Part shown: in pieces, positions 7,036 through 15,431 of the stretch
Position numbering within the stretch: the first letter of the stretch is position 1
How the letters are laid out: each line of letters starts with the position of its first letter
Assembly: GCA_964569865.1 (NCBI GenBank)
Contig: CAZMVQ010000056.1
Coordinates: 1-16,163 of the forward strand
Direction: 5' to 3'
Length of the DNA stretch: 16,163 nt
Source: DROE01 sp964569865
GTDB lineage: Bacteria > Pseudomonadota > Alphaproteobacteria > Rhizobiales > Devosiaceae
Notes under the pieces: generated by a model
Told to the model about the DNA's origin: nothing
Seen by the model: the letters and a program-made list of their open reading frames with translations, nothing else
Database searches by the model: none
Program-made: the position numbers and the translations under genes

Positions 7036-8358
7036 TCAGCTAAACAAGCGAGATAAAAACAAACTAATCGCCGGAAAGGTTAGCAATAGAGCAATTCTAA
7101 AAATATCGGAAACCACAAAAGGCAATACCCCATAATAAGTCTTTGAGAGCTTGGTATCGGGCGACATTTTATTGATAACAAACAGGTTCAAGCCCACCGG
7201 GGGCGTTATCAGCCCCACTTCCACAACCACCAAAACCAACACCCCGAACCATAGGGCAAATTCAGCCGGGGACAGGCCGAAATCCAGTTGGGTAACAATT
7301 GGATAAAAGATCGGAATTGTCAAAAGGATCATCGACAAAGAATCCATCAACGTGCCCAAAACCAGATAAAGCAAAAGGATAGCAATCAGCACCAGCCACG
7401 GAGAAAACCCCTGCTCGCTGATGAACAGCGCCATGGCCTGAGGAGCACCTGACAGGGCAAGAAACCCATTCAAAACTGCTGCGCCAAAGATAATCAAAAA
7501 AATCATTGCGCTCACTGACGCAGTTTCAAGGATGGCATTACTGAGGGCAGAAAAATTCAGCTTGCCGGAAAAAACGGCAATAAGGCCTGTTCCCAAAGCC
7601 CCAATCGCCGCCCCTTCTGTAGGGGTGAAAATCCCGGAATATATGCCACCGATAACAAGGGTAAAAATCAGCAATACCGGCCAGATATTGAGCAAAGCCA
7701 TGAAGCGGGCACTATAGGGTTCTCTTGGTGCAGTCCCGGCGCTATTCGGGCTGAAATGCACATAAATCCTGATAACCAGCATGTATCCTAACGCAGCAAT
7801 AACACCGGGGATTATCGCTGCCACAAAGAGTTTTGCCACATTAACCTGAGCAAGAATGGCAAATATCACCAGAATGACCGATGGGGGAATTAATATGCCA
7901 AGGGTGCCACCAGCGGCCAGCGCTCCGGTGGCCAGTGCGTTGGAATATCCATAGCGTTTCAGCTCTGGCAATGCCACCTTGCCCATGGTGGCTGCGGTGG
8001 CTAACGAGGATCCGCACACGGCACCAAACCCGGCGCAGGCACCAATTGCGGCCATGGCCACCCCGCCCGGCTTATGACCCAGCCAAGTCTGGGCAGCCTT
8101 AAACAAAGAAGCCGACATGCCCCCGATTGTTGCCAGATTGCCCATGAGCAAAAACAGGGGAATGATGGAAAGGGAATAGCCGGAAAATGTTGAAAATGTC
8201 AGATCTTTCATCTGCGAAAAAATCGGCGTAAAAGAACCGCGAATTAGAAAATTGCCAAAAAATCCAACTAAAAACATGGCCAGAGCAATGGGGATGCGAA
8301 TAAAAATCAGCAATATCAAAACGGGAAATGATAAAAACCCGATGGTCAGCGCACTCAA
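7036..8358 (-). CDS. dctM: TRAP transporter large permease subunit (DctM family)
   Basis: This is the large integral-membrane subunit of the TRAP transporter, which uses the sodium gradient to translocate substrate handed over by DctP. At 440 residues it has the usual family length, and the sequence is a near-continuous series of hydrophobic helices, about a dozen, in two homologous halves. Family blocks include ACAGFGAVCGSSLATAATMG, ALAAGGTLGILIPPS and GLITPPVGLNLFVI. The start is TTG (8356-8358), overlapping the dctQ stop as TTGA, so translation is probably coupled; a G-rich GGGGTCGGG precedes it. No later in-frame start would preserve the first helix. Together with dctQ and dctP this completes a three-gene TRAP system. 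Confidence 0.95.
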   Translation of the reverse strand: MSALTIGFLSFPVLILLIFIRIPIALAMFLVGFFGNFLIRGSFTPIFSQMKDLTFSTFSGYSLSIIPLFLLMGNLATIGGMSASLFKAAQTWLGHKPGGVAMAAIGACAGFGAVCGSSLATAATMGKVALPELKRYGYSNALATGALAAGGTLGILIPPSVILVIFAILAQVNVAKLFVAAIIPGVIAALGYMLVIRIYVHFSPNSAGTAPREPYSARFMALLNIWPVLLIFTLVIGGIYSGIFTPTEGAAIGALGTGLIAVFSGKLNFSALSNAILETASVSAMIFLIIFGAAVLNGFLALSGAPQAMALFISEQGFSPWLVLIAILLLYLVLGTLMDSLSMILLTIPIFYPIVTQLDFGLSPAEFALWFGVLVLVVVEVGLITPPVGLNLFVINKMSPDTKLSKTYYGVLPFVVSDIFRIALLLTFPAISLFLSRLFS

Positions 8359-8948
8359 TTGCCCGACCCCGAATTTGTTGATGAGCCAGTTTTGAAACCG
8401 CTATCACCAATATCTGCACCGGCAAAAATCCGGTTAAAACTGTTAAGCGAAGCCCATATGCCAACAATTATCCAGATGGAAAGGCCAAAAAGGGCAGAAC
8501 CATAAGACCACCAGATTGGATAGCGAAGCAAAAAACTGGTTTCACCAAATTCTATTTTGTCAAACATACCAAGCCCGAGCTGGCGCGCCATCAGCAATGC
8601 TAAAACCGTAAGCAAAAAATCACCGGCAAAATCCAGGAACCTGTTTAAGCGCGCACCAAAAAAATCCGTAAGAACGGCAACACTGGCATGGCCTTTTTTT
8701 AGATGGCACCAGGGCAAAAACGCACAAACGGCAAATAATGTTCCCGCCTCTACCAGTTCAAACTGGCCGCGCAGGGGCCGAAGGCCAAAGGGGATAAGCG
8801 CCCGCCCGATTACGCTGACAAGGGTTATCAGGGCAATGGCAATCAAAACAATTCCGCCAATAATCGCTGCAAATCGAGCCAGCTTTTCAATCCAGATGCC
8901 AGAGATTGCCAATAAATTATCTAAGGCGACAAAGTTATTGCGACGCAT
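8355..8948 (-). CDS. dctQ: TRAP transporter small permease subunit (DctQ family)
   Basis: This is the small membrane subunit, which packs against DctM to form the TRAP translocator. The 197-residue protein has four predicted membrane helices, beginning about residues 26, 68, 105 and 146. The family pattern GTLFAVCAFLPWCHLKKGHASVAVL is present in the second helix region. The C-terminal 20 or so residues are Ser/Gly-rich and probably disordered. The ATG follows a GGGGCAGG leader. It is the first gene of the operon dctQ-dctM-dctP-tauE and overlaps dctM by four bases. The promoter should lie in the short divergent region 8949-9043, shared with the plus-strand methyltransferase gene. Confidence 0.92.
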   Translation of the reverse strand: MRRNNFVALDNLLAISGIWIEKLARFAAIIGGIVLIAIALITLVSVIGRALIPFGLRPLRGQFELVEAGTLFAVCAFLPWCHLKKGHASVAVLTDFFGARLNRFLDFAGDFLLTVLALLMARQLGLGMFDKIEFGETSFLLRYPIWWSYGSALFGLSIWIIVGIWASLNSFNRIFAGADIGDSGFKTGSSTNSGSGN

Positions 8949-8976
8949 GTTAACCTGCCCCTAAAAATTGAAAGCC

Positions 8977-9003
8977 TTGACGATTGATAGTGTTGACTAT
9001 GAT
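8977..9003 (+). promoter_or_regulatory. Possible promoter of the methyltransferase gene
   Basis: TTGACG (8977-8982) and TATGAT (8998-9003) resemble sigma-70 -35 and -10 boxes, though the 15-base spacer is shorter than ideal. Transcription from here would give a leader of roughly 35 bases before the ATG at 9044. Confidence 0.3.
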
Positions 9004-9043
9004 CACTATGTATCAGGACAGGAAAATAACTAAAGAGAAAATC

Positions 9044-9562
9044 ATGGGCGAGCAAAAGCGGGACGCTAAAAATCAAAATGGTAAAACCAACAACAATGAA
9101 AATCCTGGTGTAATATTTCCGCCGCCGCTGATTTTGCTGAGCTTCCTTGTGGCCGGTGCTTTGTTACAATTTATTTTTCCGCTCGGCGTATTTGCACCAT
9201 TTAGTATCTTCAGCCTACAGTTTTTTGGCGGGCTGGCGATAATTTTAGTTGGAATAGGGCTGGCGCTTTGGGGGGTTAAAACATTCTCCAAAGCCGGCAC
9301 CAACGTTGCCACCCATCAGGCAGCGCTTTTGGTTGTGGTTGACGGGCCTTATAAATTCACCCGAAACCCCATGTATATGGGCATGCAAATTTTGCTGATC
9401 GGGGTTGGGATTATGTTTTCCAGCGAATGGTTTTTGTTGCTTTGGCCAATATTTTTTCTCATTTTAAGATTTGGCGTAGTTGCCAGAGAGGAGCGCTATA
9501 TGAGGGAAAAATTTGGCGAGCAATATGTTGCGCTATTAAATAGCACAAGACGCTGGATCTAA
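9044..9562 (+). CDS. Membrane methyltransferase of the isoprenylcysteine / phospholipid methyltransferase superfamily
   Basis: This inner-membrane protein should use S-adenosylmethionine to methylate a lipid or other small substrate. The C-terminal half has the family signature: GPYKFTRNPMYMG, then helices, then REERYMREKFGEQY and a final TRRWI. These form the SAM-binding region of the ICMT/PEMT fold. About four hydrophobic helices are visible. The N-terminus before PPPLILL is polar, rich in Lys, Asn and Gln. Several in-frame starts exist (TTG 8984, ATG 8999, ATG 9008, ATG 9044). I chose 9044 because an AAAGAG lies seven bases upstream and the others lack a ribosome-binding site; this gives 172 residues. 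It is divergent from the TRAP operon. Bacterial members mostly have no known substrate, and true isoprenylcysteine methylation is not implied. Confidence 0.85.
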   Translation: MGEQKRDAKNQNGKTNNNENPGVIFPPPLILLSFLVAGALLQFIFPLGVFAPFSIFSLQFFGGLAIILVGIGLALWGVKTFSKAGTNVATHQAALLVVVDGPYKFTRNPMYMGMQILLIGVGIMFSSEWFLLLWPIFFLILRFGVVAREERYMREKFGEQYVALLNSTRRWI

Positions 9563-9800
9563 AACCCTATCGCTAAACGTTCACGGTTTTTAAAACGAAT
9601 CGCGAAGCCGTTAGCTGTGCAATTCAAGCAAAATTCGCCACAAAAATACCTGAATTCAGCATTTTTTGCATCATTTGCATCAATTTACCCGTCCGGCAAA
9701 AATAAATTTTTAGCGCTAACGGATTCTTCTGACTCATGTTTTTGCTTTGGCCCAGATTTTGCCAAAATTCCCCTCTGGACAGGCCTGCCTTCCATGATTC
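9563..9800 (+). other. Non-coding stretch between methyltransferase and kinase genes
   Basis: I see no convincing gene here. It holds a tandem 9-bp duplication (TTTGCATCA at 9665-9673 and 9674-9682) and two 8-bp inverted arms, CCGTTAGC at 9608-9615 and GCTAACGG at 9715-9722, which are too far apart for a simple terminator. The promoter of the kinase gene probably lies here but no clear -35/-10 pair stands out. Confidence 0.4.
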
Positions 9801-9842
9801 ATGTTGTCACTTCCAAAGGGGCAAATCATCCAAAAAAAGGTG

Positions 9843-11009
9843 ATGACAGGGGTGGAACCAGTCAAATCAAAAATACCTGAATTGTACAAAACAGCGCCCG
9901 CTGATGCCAGCGGTCTGAGTATAATTAAATCCAGAGAAAAAGAACTGATGGCCCGCGCACCATTTCCATCTAACCTGATTGTTTTCATCGGGTTTTGCAC
10001 ACTGGCCAGCGCATTGTTTTTTTTCGCAATAATTTTTGCTTTTGTTCCAACCCTGCTGCCAATTCAATTTGTTTTATTGACCTGTTTGTTATTGGCCAGC
10101 GGGATGGCGGCAATCGGGTATACATTGTTTTTGCGCAGCGAAAGGGCCTCATATCAAGCCATGGCGCTGGTGGAACAGCAAAACCTGATCACCACAATGG
10201 CCGCGCAAATCTCCACCCTTCGCGATCGGCAAAACAATCTGCGACGGGCTTATGGAGAAGAAAAACTTCGCGCCGATGAAGCGCGAAATTCCAAGGCGGC
10301 GTTTCTTGCACATCTGAACCATGATTTTAGAACGCCTCTAAACCACATAATTGGCTTTGCCGACCTGATAACCCATCAGACATTTGGACCGGTGGGAGAC
10401 GAGCGCTATTTAGCCTACATAAGGGACATAAAAAAATCTGGCGAAGGATTGTTGAGCGCAATTTCGGGGGTGATTGAACTATCCGAACTTGAAGCGGGGC
10501 ATAAAATTTTAACCCCTGAGGAAATAGTGATCAGTGAAATACTGCACGATATAGAAAAAAAATTCTCCTCTCGCGCCAAGCGTTGCGGTATCAAACTTGA
10601 TATTGATTGCTCATGCGAGCAGGTATTGTTTAGTGACCGCGCCGGGATCGAACGCATAGTCGGCAATCTTTTGGACAATGCCGTTCGCTTTACCCCCGCC
10701 GGGGGGCAAATACGAATTGGAGCGTGGGTGGCAAATGAGGGAATAGTGCTGGAGATTACCGACACCGGCATAGGAATAACAAAGGACAAGCTGGCAGCAT
10801 TGTTTGAGCCATTTGCCCTTGAAGATGCCTCCAAATTCCGGGAGCGGGGAGGAATGGGAACAGGCCTTGCCATTGCCCGGGCAATTGCTGAACTTTCTGG
10901 CGGAGAACTGGCAATCGATAGCATGTTGGGGATTGGAACCACCGTTGCTGTTTCGCTGCCCATGAACATGAACGTGGATAAGCAGATGGAAAGCGCACAG
11001 GCAGCTTAG
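9843..11009 (+). CDS. Membrane sensor histidine kinase without a neighbouring response regulator
   Basis: The protein should autophosphorylate on histidine and pass the phosphate to an unlinked response regulator. Using numbering from ATG 9801, it has two adjacent membrane helices (about 59-81 and 88-111) with almost no periplasmic loop, then a coiled-coil linker to about 165. The H-box HLNHDFRTPLN follows (His174), then the N-box around Asn293, G1 DTGIGI (321-326), FEPF (335-338) and G2 GMGTGLAIA (351-359), so all catalytic motifs are present. The FGPVGDERYLAYIRDI stretch after the H-box is typical of alphaproteobacterial DivJ/PleC-like kinases. The lack of a sensory loop suggests it senses the membrane or a cytoplasmic signal. 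Start is uncertain: ATG 9801 (402 residues) has no ribosome-binding site; AAAGG lies just before ATG 9843 and 11 bases before GTG 9852. Its stop overlaps the glnE stop. Confidence 0.9.
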   Translation: MTGVEPVKSKIPELYKTAPADASGLSIIKSREKELMARAPFPSNLIVFIGFCTLASALFFFAIIFAFVPTLLPIQFVLLTCLLLASGMAAIGYTLFLRSERASYQAMALVEQQNLITTMAAQISTLRDRQNNLRRAYGEEKLRADEARNSKAAFLAHLNHDFRTPLNHIIGFADLITHQTFGPVGDERYLAYIRDIKKSGEGLLSAISGVIELSELEAGHKILTPEEIVISEILHDIEKKFSSRAKRCGIKLDIDCSCEQVLFSDRAGIERIVGNLLDNAVRFTPAGGQIRIGAWVANEGIVLEITDTGIGITKDKLAALFEPFALEDASKFRERGGMGTGLAIARAIAELSGGELAIDSMLGIGTTVAVSLPMNMNVDKQMESAQAA

Positions 11010-13912
11010 AGCGCAAACCAAAGCTGATTTGCCGATTTGACCCGATTGCGAATATTATCCATATGATTTTCCAAACGTGCAAAATCTGCAAAATTGGTAA
11101 GGCGAGCCAGCAATTCCTTAAATGCTTCATTCCAGCTTTCATCTACGAATGGCCGACTTAGGCACGCTGCTATAATTTGCACAATTGCGCACATTAACTC
11201 ATAATCCTGAGCCAAAATGTCCGCGCCTTTCAGCAGATTTTTATCAGCTAGAACTTGCAATATGCTTTGGGTGTCGGTGCGATTTTTCACCAGCAATTTT
11301 GGATATAAAAGCACTGCCGACTGGGCAATGAATTCGATATCCATCAACCCGTTTTCCATGAATTTCAGGTCAAAAGCATGGCGAGACGGGCGCTCCTTTG
11401 CCAATCGTTGACGCATCTCAACCACATCCTTTAGCAGTTGTTTTCCGTCTGTTTTGCGGGCAAAAACATCCCTTATGTCCAGCTCAATTTTATCACCAAA
11501 ATCACCATCTCCATAAATCACACGGGATCTGGTCAGGGCCAGATGTTCCCACGTCCAGGCCTTTTCATGCTGATAGGAAACAAATGATTTTCGACTGGTG
11601 GCCAACGGCCCTGCATTGCCCGAAGGGCGCAGGCGCATATCGACCTCATATAATACCCCCTCAGCAGTCTGGGAAGAAATGGCCGCGATCATTCTTTGGG
11701 TCAGGCGAGTAAAATAGAGGGCCTTATCCAGTGGTTTTTTCCCATTGGAATTTTCAATTTCATCTGGCACTTCATAAAGCAAAATCACATCCAGATCCGA
11801 AGCGACATTCATTTGCGAGGAGCCAAGCCTGCCAAAGGCCAGCAATGCAATTTTTGCCCCCTCAATTGTGCCATGGCGCTGCTCAAACAGGGCGCGAACC
11901 CTTTCAAACAGCCGATCGAGCAAGGTTTTTGCCAGTACAGAAAACTGAACGCCCGCCAGTTCCGGTGAAATAGTGCCTGAAATCAAACCGGCGGAAATAA
12001 GAAATTTTTGCTCCTGACCAATAATTCTGGCCCTCTCTATCACATCCTCAAAGCCGGTCGCCTCAGCCAAAAAACCCTCAACCTTTTGCATTAATATCTG
12101 AGGGTCAATAATTTCTGCTGTTCGGGCCGGATCAATCATGCCATCCAAAACATGCGCCCGCTGAATTACCGCATCTGCCATGCGCGGAGCAGAGGCCATA
12201 AAAGCCACCAGCAATTGGCAAAGCTGATTATGGGCTCGCAGCATGGCAAACAATTGCACACCGGTAGGGAGGCGGGACAAAAAATTATCAAAACGGGCCA
12301 AAGCCAAATCTGCGCTGCCGGAATTGGCAATGATTTGCAAAAGTTTTGGCAACAATTCAGTAAGATGAGCGCGTGAAACCGCAGCGCGAGTTGCGGCATA
12401 GCTGCCGTAATGCCATTTTTTAATTGTGGCAGATGCTGTGATCGGGTCTAAAAAACCAAGGACACTTAAAGTTTCAAGAGTTGCAGGATCGTCATCTGAG
12501 CCGGTAAAAACCAGAGAACCGGAATGGGAGGAAAGCTGATCTTTTCCGGCAAAAAGCCTGATATAGTTTGAAGTGACTATGCCAAGAATTTCGCGGTAGG
12601 CATTTTCAAAACTTTTCAGGTTTTCATATCCCATCAGCGAAGAAATTAAATTCAAACCGGTTTGGTCGATGGGCAGGGTGTGAATTTGCTCATCATTGAG
12701 CATTTGCAGACGATTTTCTACGGCCCGCAAAAACCAATAGGCATCTATCATCTGACGAGCGGTTTTTTCTTCAATCCAGTTGTTTTGAGCCAGTTTTTCA
12801 AGAGCCGTGCCAGTGGGCAAAACCCTTAGTTCCGGCTCGCGCCCTCCTGCAATCAATTGCTGGGTCTGGGCAAAGAATTCGATTTCGCGAATGCCACCTC
12901 GGCCAAGTTTTACATTGTGCCCCCCCAAGCGCTCCTCGCCGACATTTTGCGCCATATTGATCTGACGCTTCATGGCCTGAATGTCGGCAATAGCGGCAAA
13001 ATCCAAATGTTTGCGCCAGATAAAAGGGGAAAGATCATTTAGAAATTTTTTGGCAACTTCCATGTCACCAGCTACCGGCCGAGCCTTGATCCAAGCGGCG
13101 CGCTCCCAGTTCTGGCCCCTGGATTCATAATAGGTCAATGCCGCATCAACGGACAGGGCAACCGGGGTTGATCCCGGATCAGGACGCAGGCGCAAGTCAG
13201 TGCGAAACACATAACCATAACCTGTGCGATCCTGCATCAAAGCGGCAGTTTTTTGGATGATTTTAGAATAGGTTCTTGATGCATCTTGCGGCGGGCAAAG
13301 AGTTTGTTTGCAGGGGTCAAAAAACGCCACAACATCGATATCAGACGAATAATTTAATTCGCAGCCCCCATGTTTACCCAAGGCTAAAATACAAATTCCG
13401 CTGTTTTTTGCTGAAAATTCTTGATCCGGCGCGCTAATTTTCCCGGCCCTAAGCGCCTCATCAATGCAAAATTGCAACGCCGCCTGCAAACTGACATCGG
13501 CAAAGTCACTAAGCGCTGCCGAAGACTTTTTGCTGGACCAAACCTGCCCGGTCTCGGCAATGGCACAAAGCAATGCCACTTTAGCTTTAGCGAGGCGAAG
13601 ATGCTTTGAAATATGATTTTCTTCAATTGTTGTGTGAGGCAATTTTTCTACGGATTTGAGAATTGCGCTCAAAGATTTTTCAGGCGATTGTTGCAATATT
13701 TCCAGCAAAAACCCGGTGTTTTTTTTGGCCAGATCAAACAGGTAAGGAGATGCGCAAAACAAGGGTTGCAGCAGGGGCAGCGCATTATGAATTGTCTGGT
13801 TTTTATCTTTTTCCAGGGCGTCAAGCCACAGGTCAAATGCGCTATTCGCCGGAAGGGGCGGCAGAGGAAAAAATTTGGGAATAAGCTGGTCTATCATGCA
13901 GGTAAAATCCAA
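11006..13912 (-). CDS. glnE: Bifunctional glutamine synthetase adenylyltransferase / adenylyl-removing enzyme
   Basis: GlnE attaches AMP to glutamine synthetase to switch it off and removes it by phosphorolysis, under control of PII proteins and glutamine. Both nucleotidyltransferase domains are intact. The N-terminal deadenylylating domain has LGKHGGCELNYSSDIDVVAF (about 178-197) and the C-terminal adenylylating domain has FGRLGSSQMNVASDLDVI (about 693-710), each with its DxD metal site. Supporting blocks are RTDLRLRPDPGS (237-248), KLGRGGIREIEFF (335-347) and YEVDMRLRPSG (755-765). The length of 968 residues is normal. The longest frame begins at TTG 13910-13912; ATG 13895-13897 (residue 6) is an equally plausible start, and neither has a clear ribosome-binding site. 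The gene is 25 to 40 bases after the sensor kinase and is probably its operon partner. Confidence 0.97.
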   Translation of the reverse strand: MDFTCMIDQLIPKFFPLPPLPANSAFDLWLDALEKDKNQTIHNALPLLQPLFCASPYLFDLAKKNTGFLLEILQQSPEKSLSAILKSVEKLPHTTIEENHISKHLRLAKAKVALLCAIAETGQVWSSKKSSAALSDFADVSLQAALQFCIDEALRAGKISAPDQEFSAKNSGICILALGKHGGCELNYSSDIDVVAFFDPCKQTLCPPQDASRTYSKIIQKTAALMQDRTGYGYVFRTDLRLRPDPGSTPVALSVDAALTYYESRGQNWERAAWIKARPVAGDMEVAKKFLNDLSPFIWRKHLDFAAIADIQAMKRQINMAQNVGEERLGGHNVKLGRGGIREIEFFAQTQQLIAGGREPELRVLPTGTALEKLAQNNWIEEKTARQMIDAYWFLRAVENRLQMLNDEQIHTLPIDQTGLNLISSLMGYENLKSFENAYREILGIVTSNYIRLFAGKDQLSSHSGSLVFTGSDDDPATLETLSVLGFLDPITASATIKKWHYGSYAATRAAVSRAHLTELLPKLLQIIANSGSADLALARFDNFLSRLPTGVQLFAMLRAHNQLCQLLVAFMASAPRMADAVIQRAHVLDGMIDPARTAEIIDPQILMQKVEGFLAEATGFEDVIERARIIGQEQKFLISAGLISGTISPELAGVQFSVLAKTLLDRLFERVRALFEQRHGTIEGAKIALLAFGRLGSSQMNVASDLDVILLYEVPDEIENSNGKKPLDKALYFTRLTQRMIAAISSQTAEGVLYEVDMRLRPSGNAGPLATSRKSFVSYQHEKAWTWEHLALTRSRVIYGDGDFGDKIELDIRDVFARKTDGKQLLKDVVEMRQRLAKERPSRHAFDLKFMENGLMDIEFIAQSAVLLYPKLLVKNRTDTQSILQVLADKNLLKGADILAQDYELMCAIVQIIAACLSRPFVDESWNEAFKELLARLTNFADFARLENHMDNIRNRVKSANQLWFAL

Positions 13913-13937
13913 AACTCAACGGGTCCAAACTGAACGA

Positions 13938-15431
13938 TCAGAGAGTTTTTGGCAAACTAATTATTGCGCATACTCCGGGGCGATCTGCTGGATTTGAAGC
14001 ATGTTGTGAAGAATTATCCTCAACCTTAAAATTACCGCGATGAAGTTTTGCAACCGCCACCACCAATGCCAGACCAAGGCCTGAACCGGATTCAGTGCGG
14101 CTTTTTTCCAACCGGACAAATCTTTGCAACACCCGTTCACCCTCACTGGCGGGAATACCGGGCCCGCCATCACAAACGGAAATCTTTATATTTTGCCCCT
14201 CGCTCTTAACGCTAACCAAAATCTTATTGCTGTCAGGATTATCTAAATTTTTAGTATCATCCCCAAGACTATATTTTATGGCATTTTCCAGCAGATTTAC
14301 CAACGCTTGAGACAGCAATTCCCGATTTGAATTCAAATGAATATCTGGCTCAATATCCATTACCAAAACTCCTTCCGCATCTTCAACCACCGGACTATAA
14401 AGGTCGCAAATATCAATAACGGCGCGCGAAACATCCACTTTTTTCAAAGCATCCGAATGGGCTCCAGCCTCAACACGAGCGATCAACAAAAGGGCATTGA
14501 ATGTGGAAATCAGTCGGTCGCTTTCGTTGATGGTTTTTTCCAGAGCTTTTTTGTGATCTTCATTTGAACTGCCATCCCTAAGGGCGGCTTCGGCGTGATT
14601 ACGAAGGCGGGTAAGAGGGGTTTTTAAATCGTGAGCAACATTATCCGTCACCTCTTTTAGGCCCTGCATAAGTTTTTCAATCCGATCGAGCATATCGTTG
14701 AGACCAGTGGATAGCTGGTCAAATTCGTCGTCTCTTTTGGTAATTGGCACCCGCTCGGACATATTGCCGGACATGATTTGTTTGGTGGTGGCGTTGATGG
14801 AATCAATGCGGGTAAGGACCCGTCTAGCCGTTAAAATTCCGGCAGCGGCCGCAAGCAGAATAATGCCAATAACCCCAAGTAGCATCGTGCGAAAAATAAT
14901 TCTGGTAAAGTCACGGCGCTGCACAATATCGCGCCCCACCACCAGTCTGAAGCCGTTTTCAAGCATAATGGAACGAACCACCGCCTGAGCATTTCTTTGC
15001 CCGCGCTGACTGCTTTCAATGGCCTCGGGGCTGTTGGGGTCCTCCGGATCTGCTAAACCCTCAAAGGCTTGTAGCGGGGAATATGAAAAAGAATATCTGC
15101 CAGGCTCCAATAAAACGTAGCTGGGAATCGAACGGAAATTCCCCGCCAGCATTTCCCCGGCGGGATTGCCAAGATAATAAATGCCACGGCCCGGCTGATT
15201 GGAAAGGCGCTGCACGGCAATGGTCAAGGCCCTTGGCCCACGCTGACGGTCAAGATTGCGCAGTTGGCGAATTTCCCACGTAACATCACGGGCCTGCACC
15301 CGTTGAATTTCAATAGAGGCCTGAAACCCCACATAGCCCAGCAAAACCACAGAAAATAGCACGAACATAAGAATGAACAGCGCCGTCAGGCGCACTGTCG
15401 TAGTTCGCCAGAGTTTTAAGAAATTATGCAC
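13938..15431 (-). CDS. HAMP-domain sensor histidine kinase
   Basis: This inner-membrane sensor is the evident partner of the response regulator encoded just upstream. It has helix TM1 at about 13-35, a periplasmic domain at about 36-180, TM2 at about 182-203, a HAMP domain at about 200-255, then HisKA with NVAHDLKTPLTRLRN (phosphorylated His267). The HATPase domain follows: N-box VNLLENAIKYS (378-388), G1 DGGPGIP (421-427) and G2 GSGLGLAL (449-456). All catalytic motifs are present in the 497 residues. The periplasmic part has an acidic, Pro-containing loop around 128-140 and no recognisable ligand fold, so the signal is unknown. The start is GTG (15429-15431), overlapping the regulator's stop by eight bases, so translation is probably coupled. 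Similar regulator/kinase pairs next to glnE occur, from memory, in other Hyphomicrobiales. Confidence 0.94.
   Translation of the reverse strand: MHNFLKLWRTTTVRLTALFILMFVLFSVVLLGYVGFQASIEIQRVQARDVTWEIRQLRNLDRQRGPRALTIAVQRLSNQPGRGIYYLGNPAGEMLAGNFRSIPSYVLLEPGRYSFSYSPLQAFEGLADPEDPNSPEAIESSQRGQRNAQAVVRSIMLENGFRLVVGRDIVQRRDFTRIIFRTMLLGVIGIILLAAAAGILTARRVLTRIDSINATTKQIMSGNMSERVPITKRDDEFDQLSTGLNDMLDRIEKLMQGLKEVTDNVAHDLKTPLTRLRNHAEAALRDGSSNEDHKKALEKTINESDRLISTFNALLLIARVEAGAHSDALKKVDVSRAVIDICDLYSPVVEDAEGVLVMDIEPDIHLNSNRELLSQALVNLLENAIKYSLGDDTKNLDNPDSNKILVSVKSEGQNIKISVCDGGPGIPASEGERVLQRFVRLEKSRTESGSGLGLALVVAVAKLHRGNFKVEDNSSQHASNPADRPGVCAIISLPKTL

Noticed and set aside
9665..9682. Tandem TTTGCATCA resembling the operator half-site TTGCAT
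   Set aside because: It is a direct repeat, not a palindrome, and lacks the central CG, so it does not match the sites upstream of pckA.
9608..9722. Inverted arms CCGTTAGC and GCTAACGG
   Set aside because: The arms are 8 bp and separated by about 100 bases with no inner pairing seen; this can arise by chance and fits neither a terminator nor an insertion-sequence end.
9617..9880. An 87-codon plus-strand frame before the orphan kinase
   Set aside because: It lacks a ribosome-binding site, overlaps the kinase start in another frame, and its composition looks random.
10415..10969. A 184-codon minus-strand frame opposite the orphan histidine kinase
   Set aside because: It covers the kinase catalytic core on the opposite strand and is rich in Ser, Pro and Ile without any motif.
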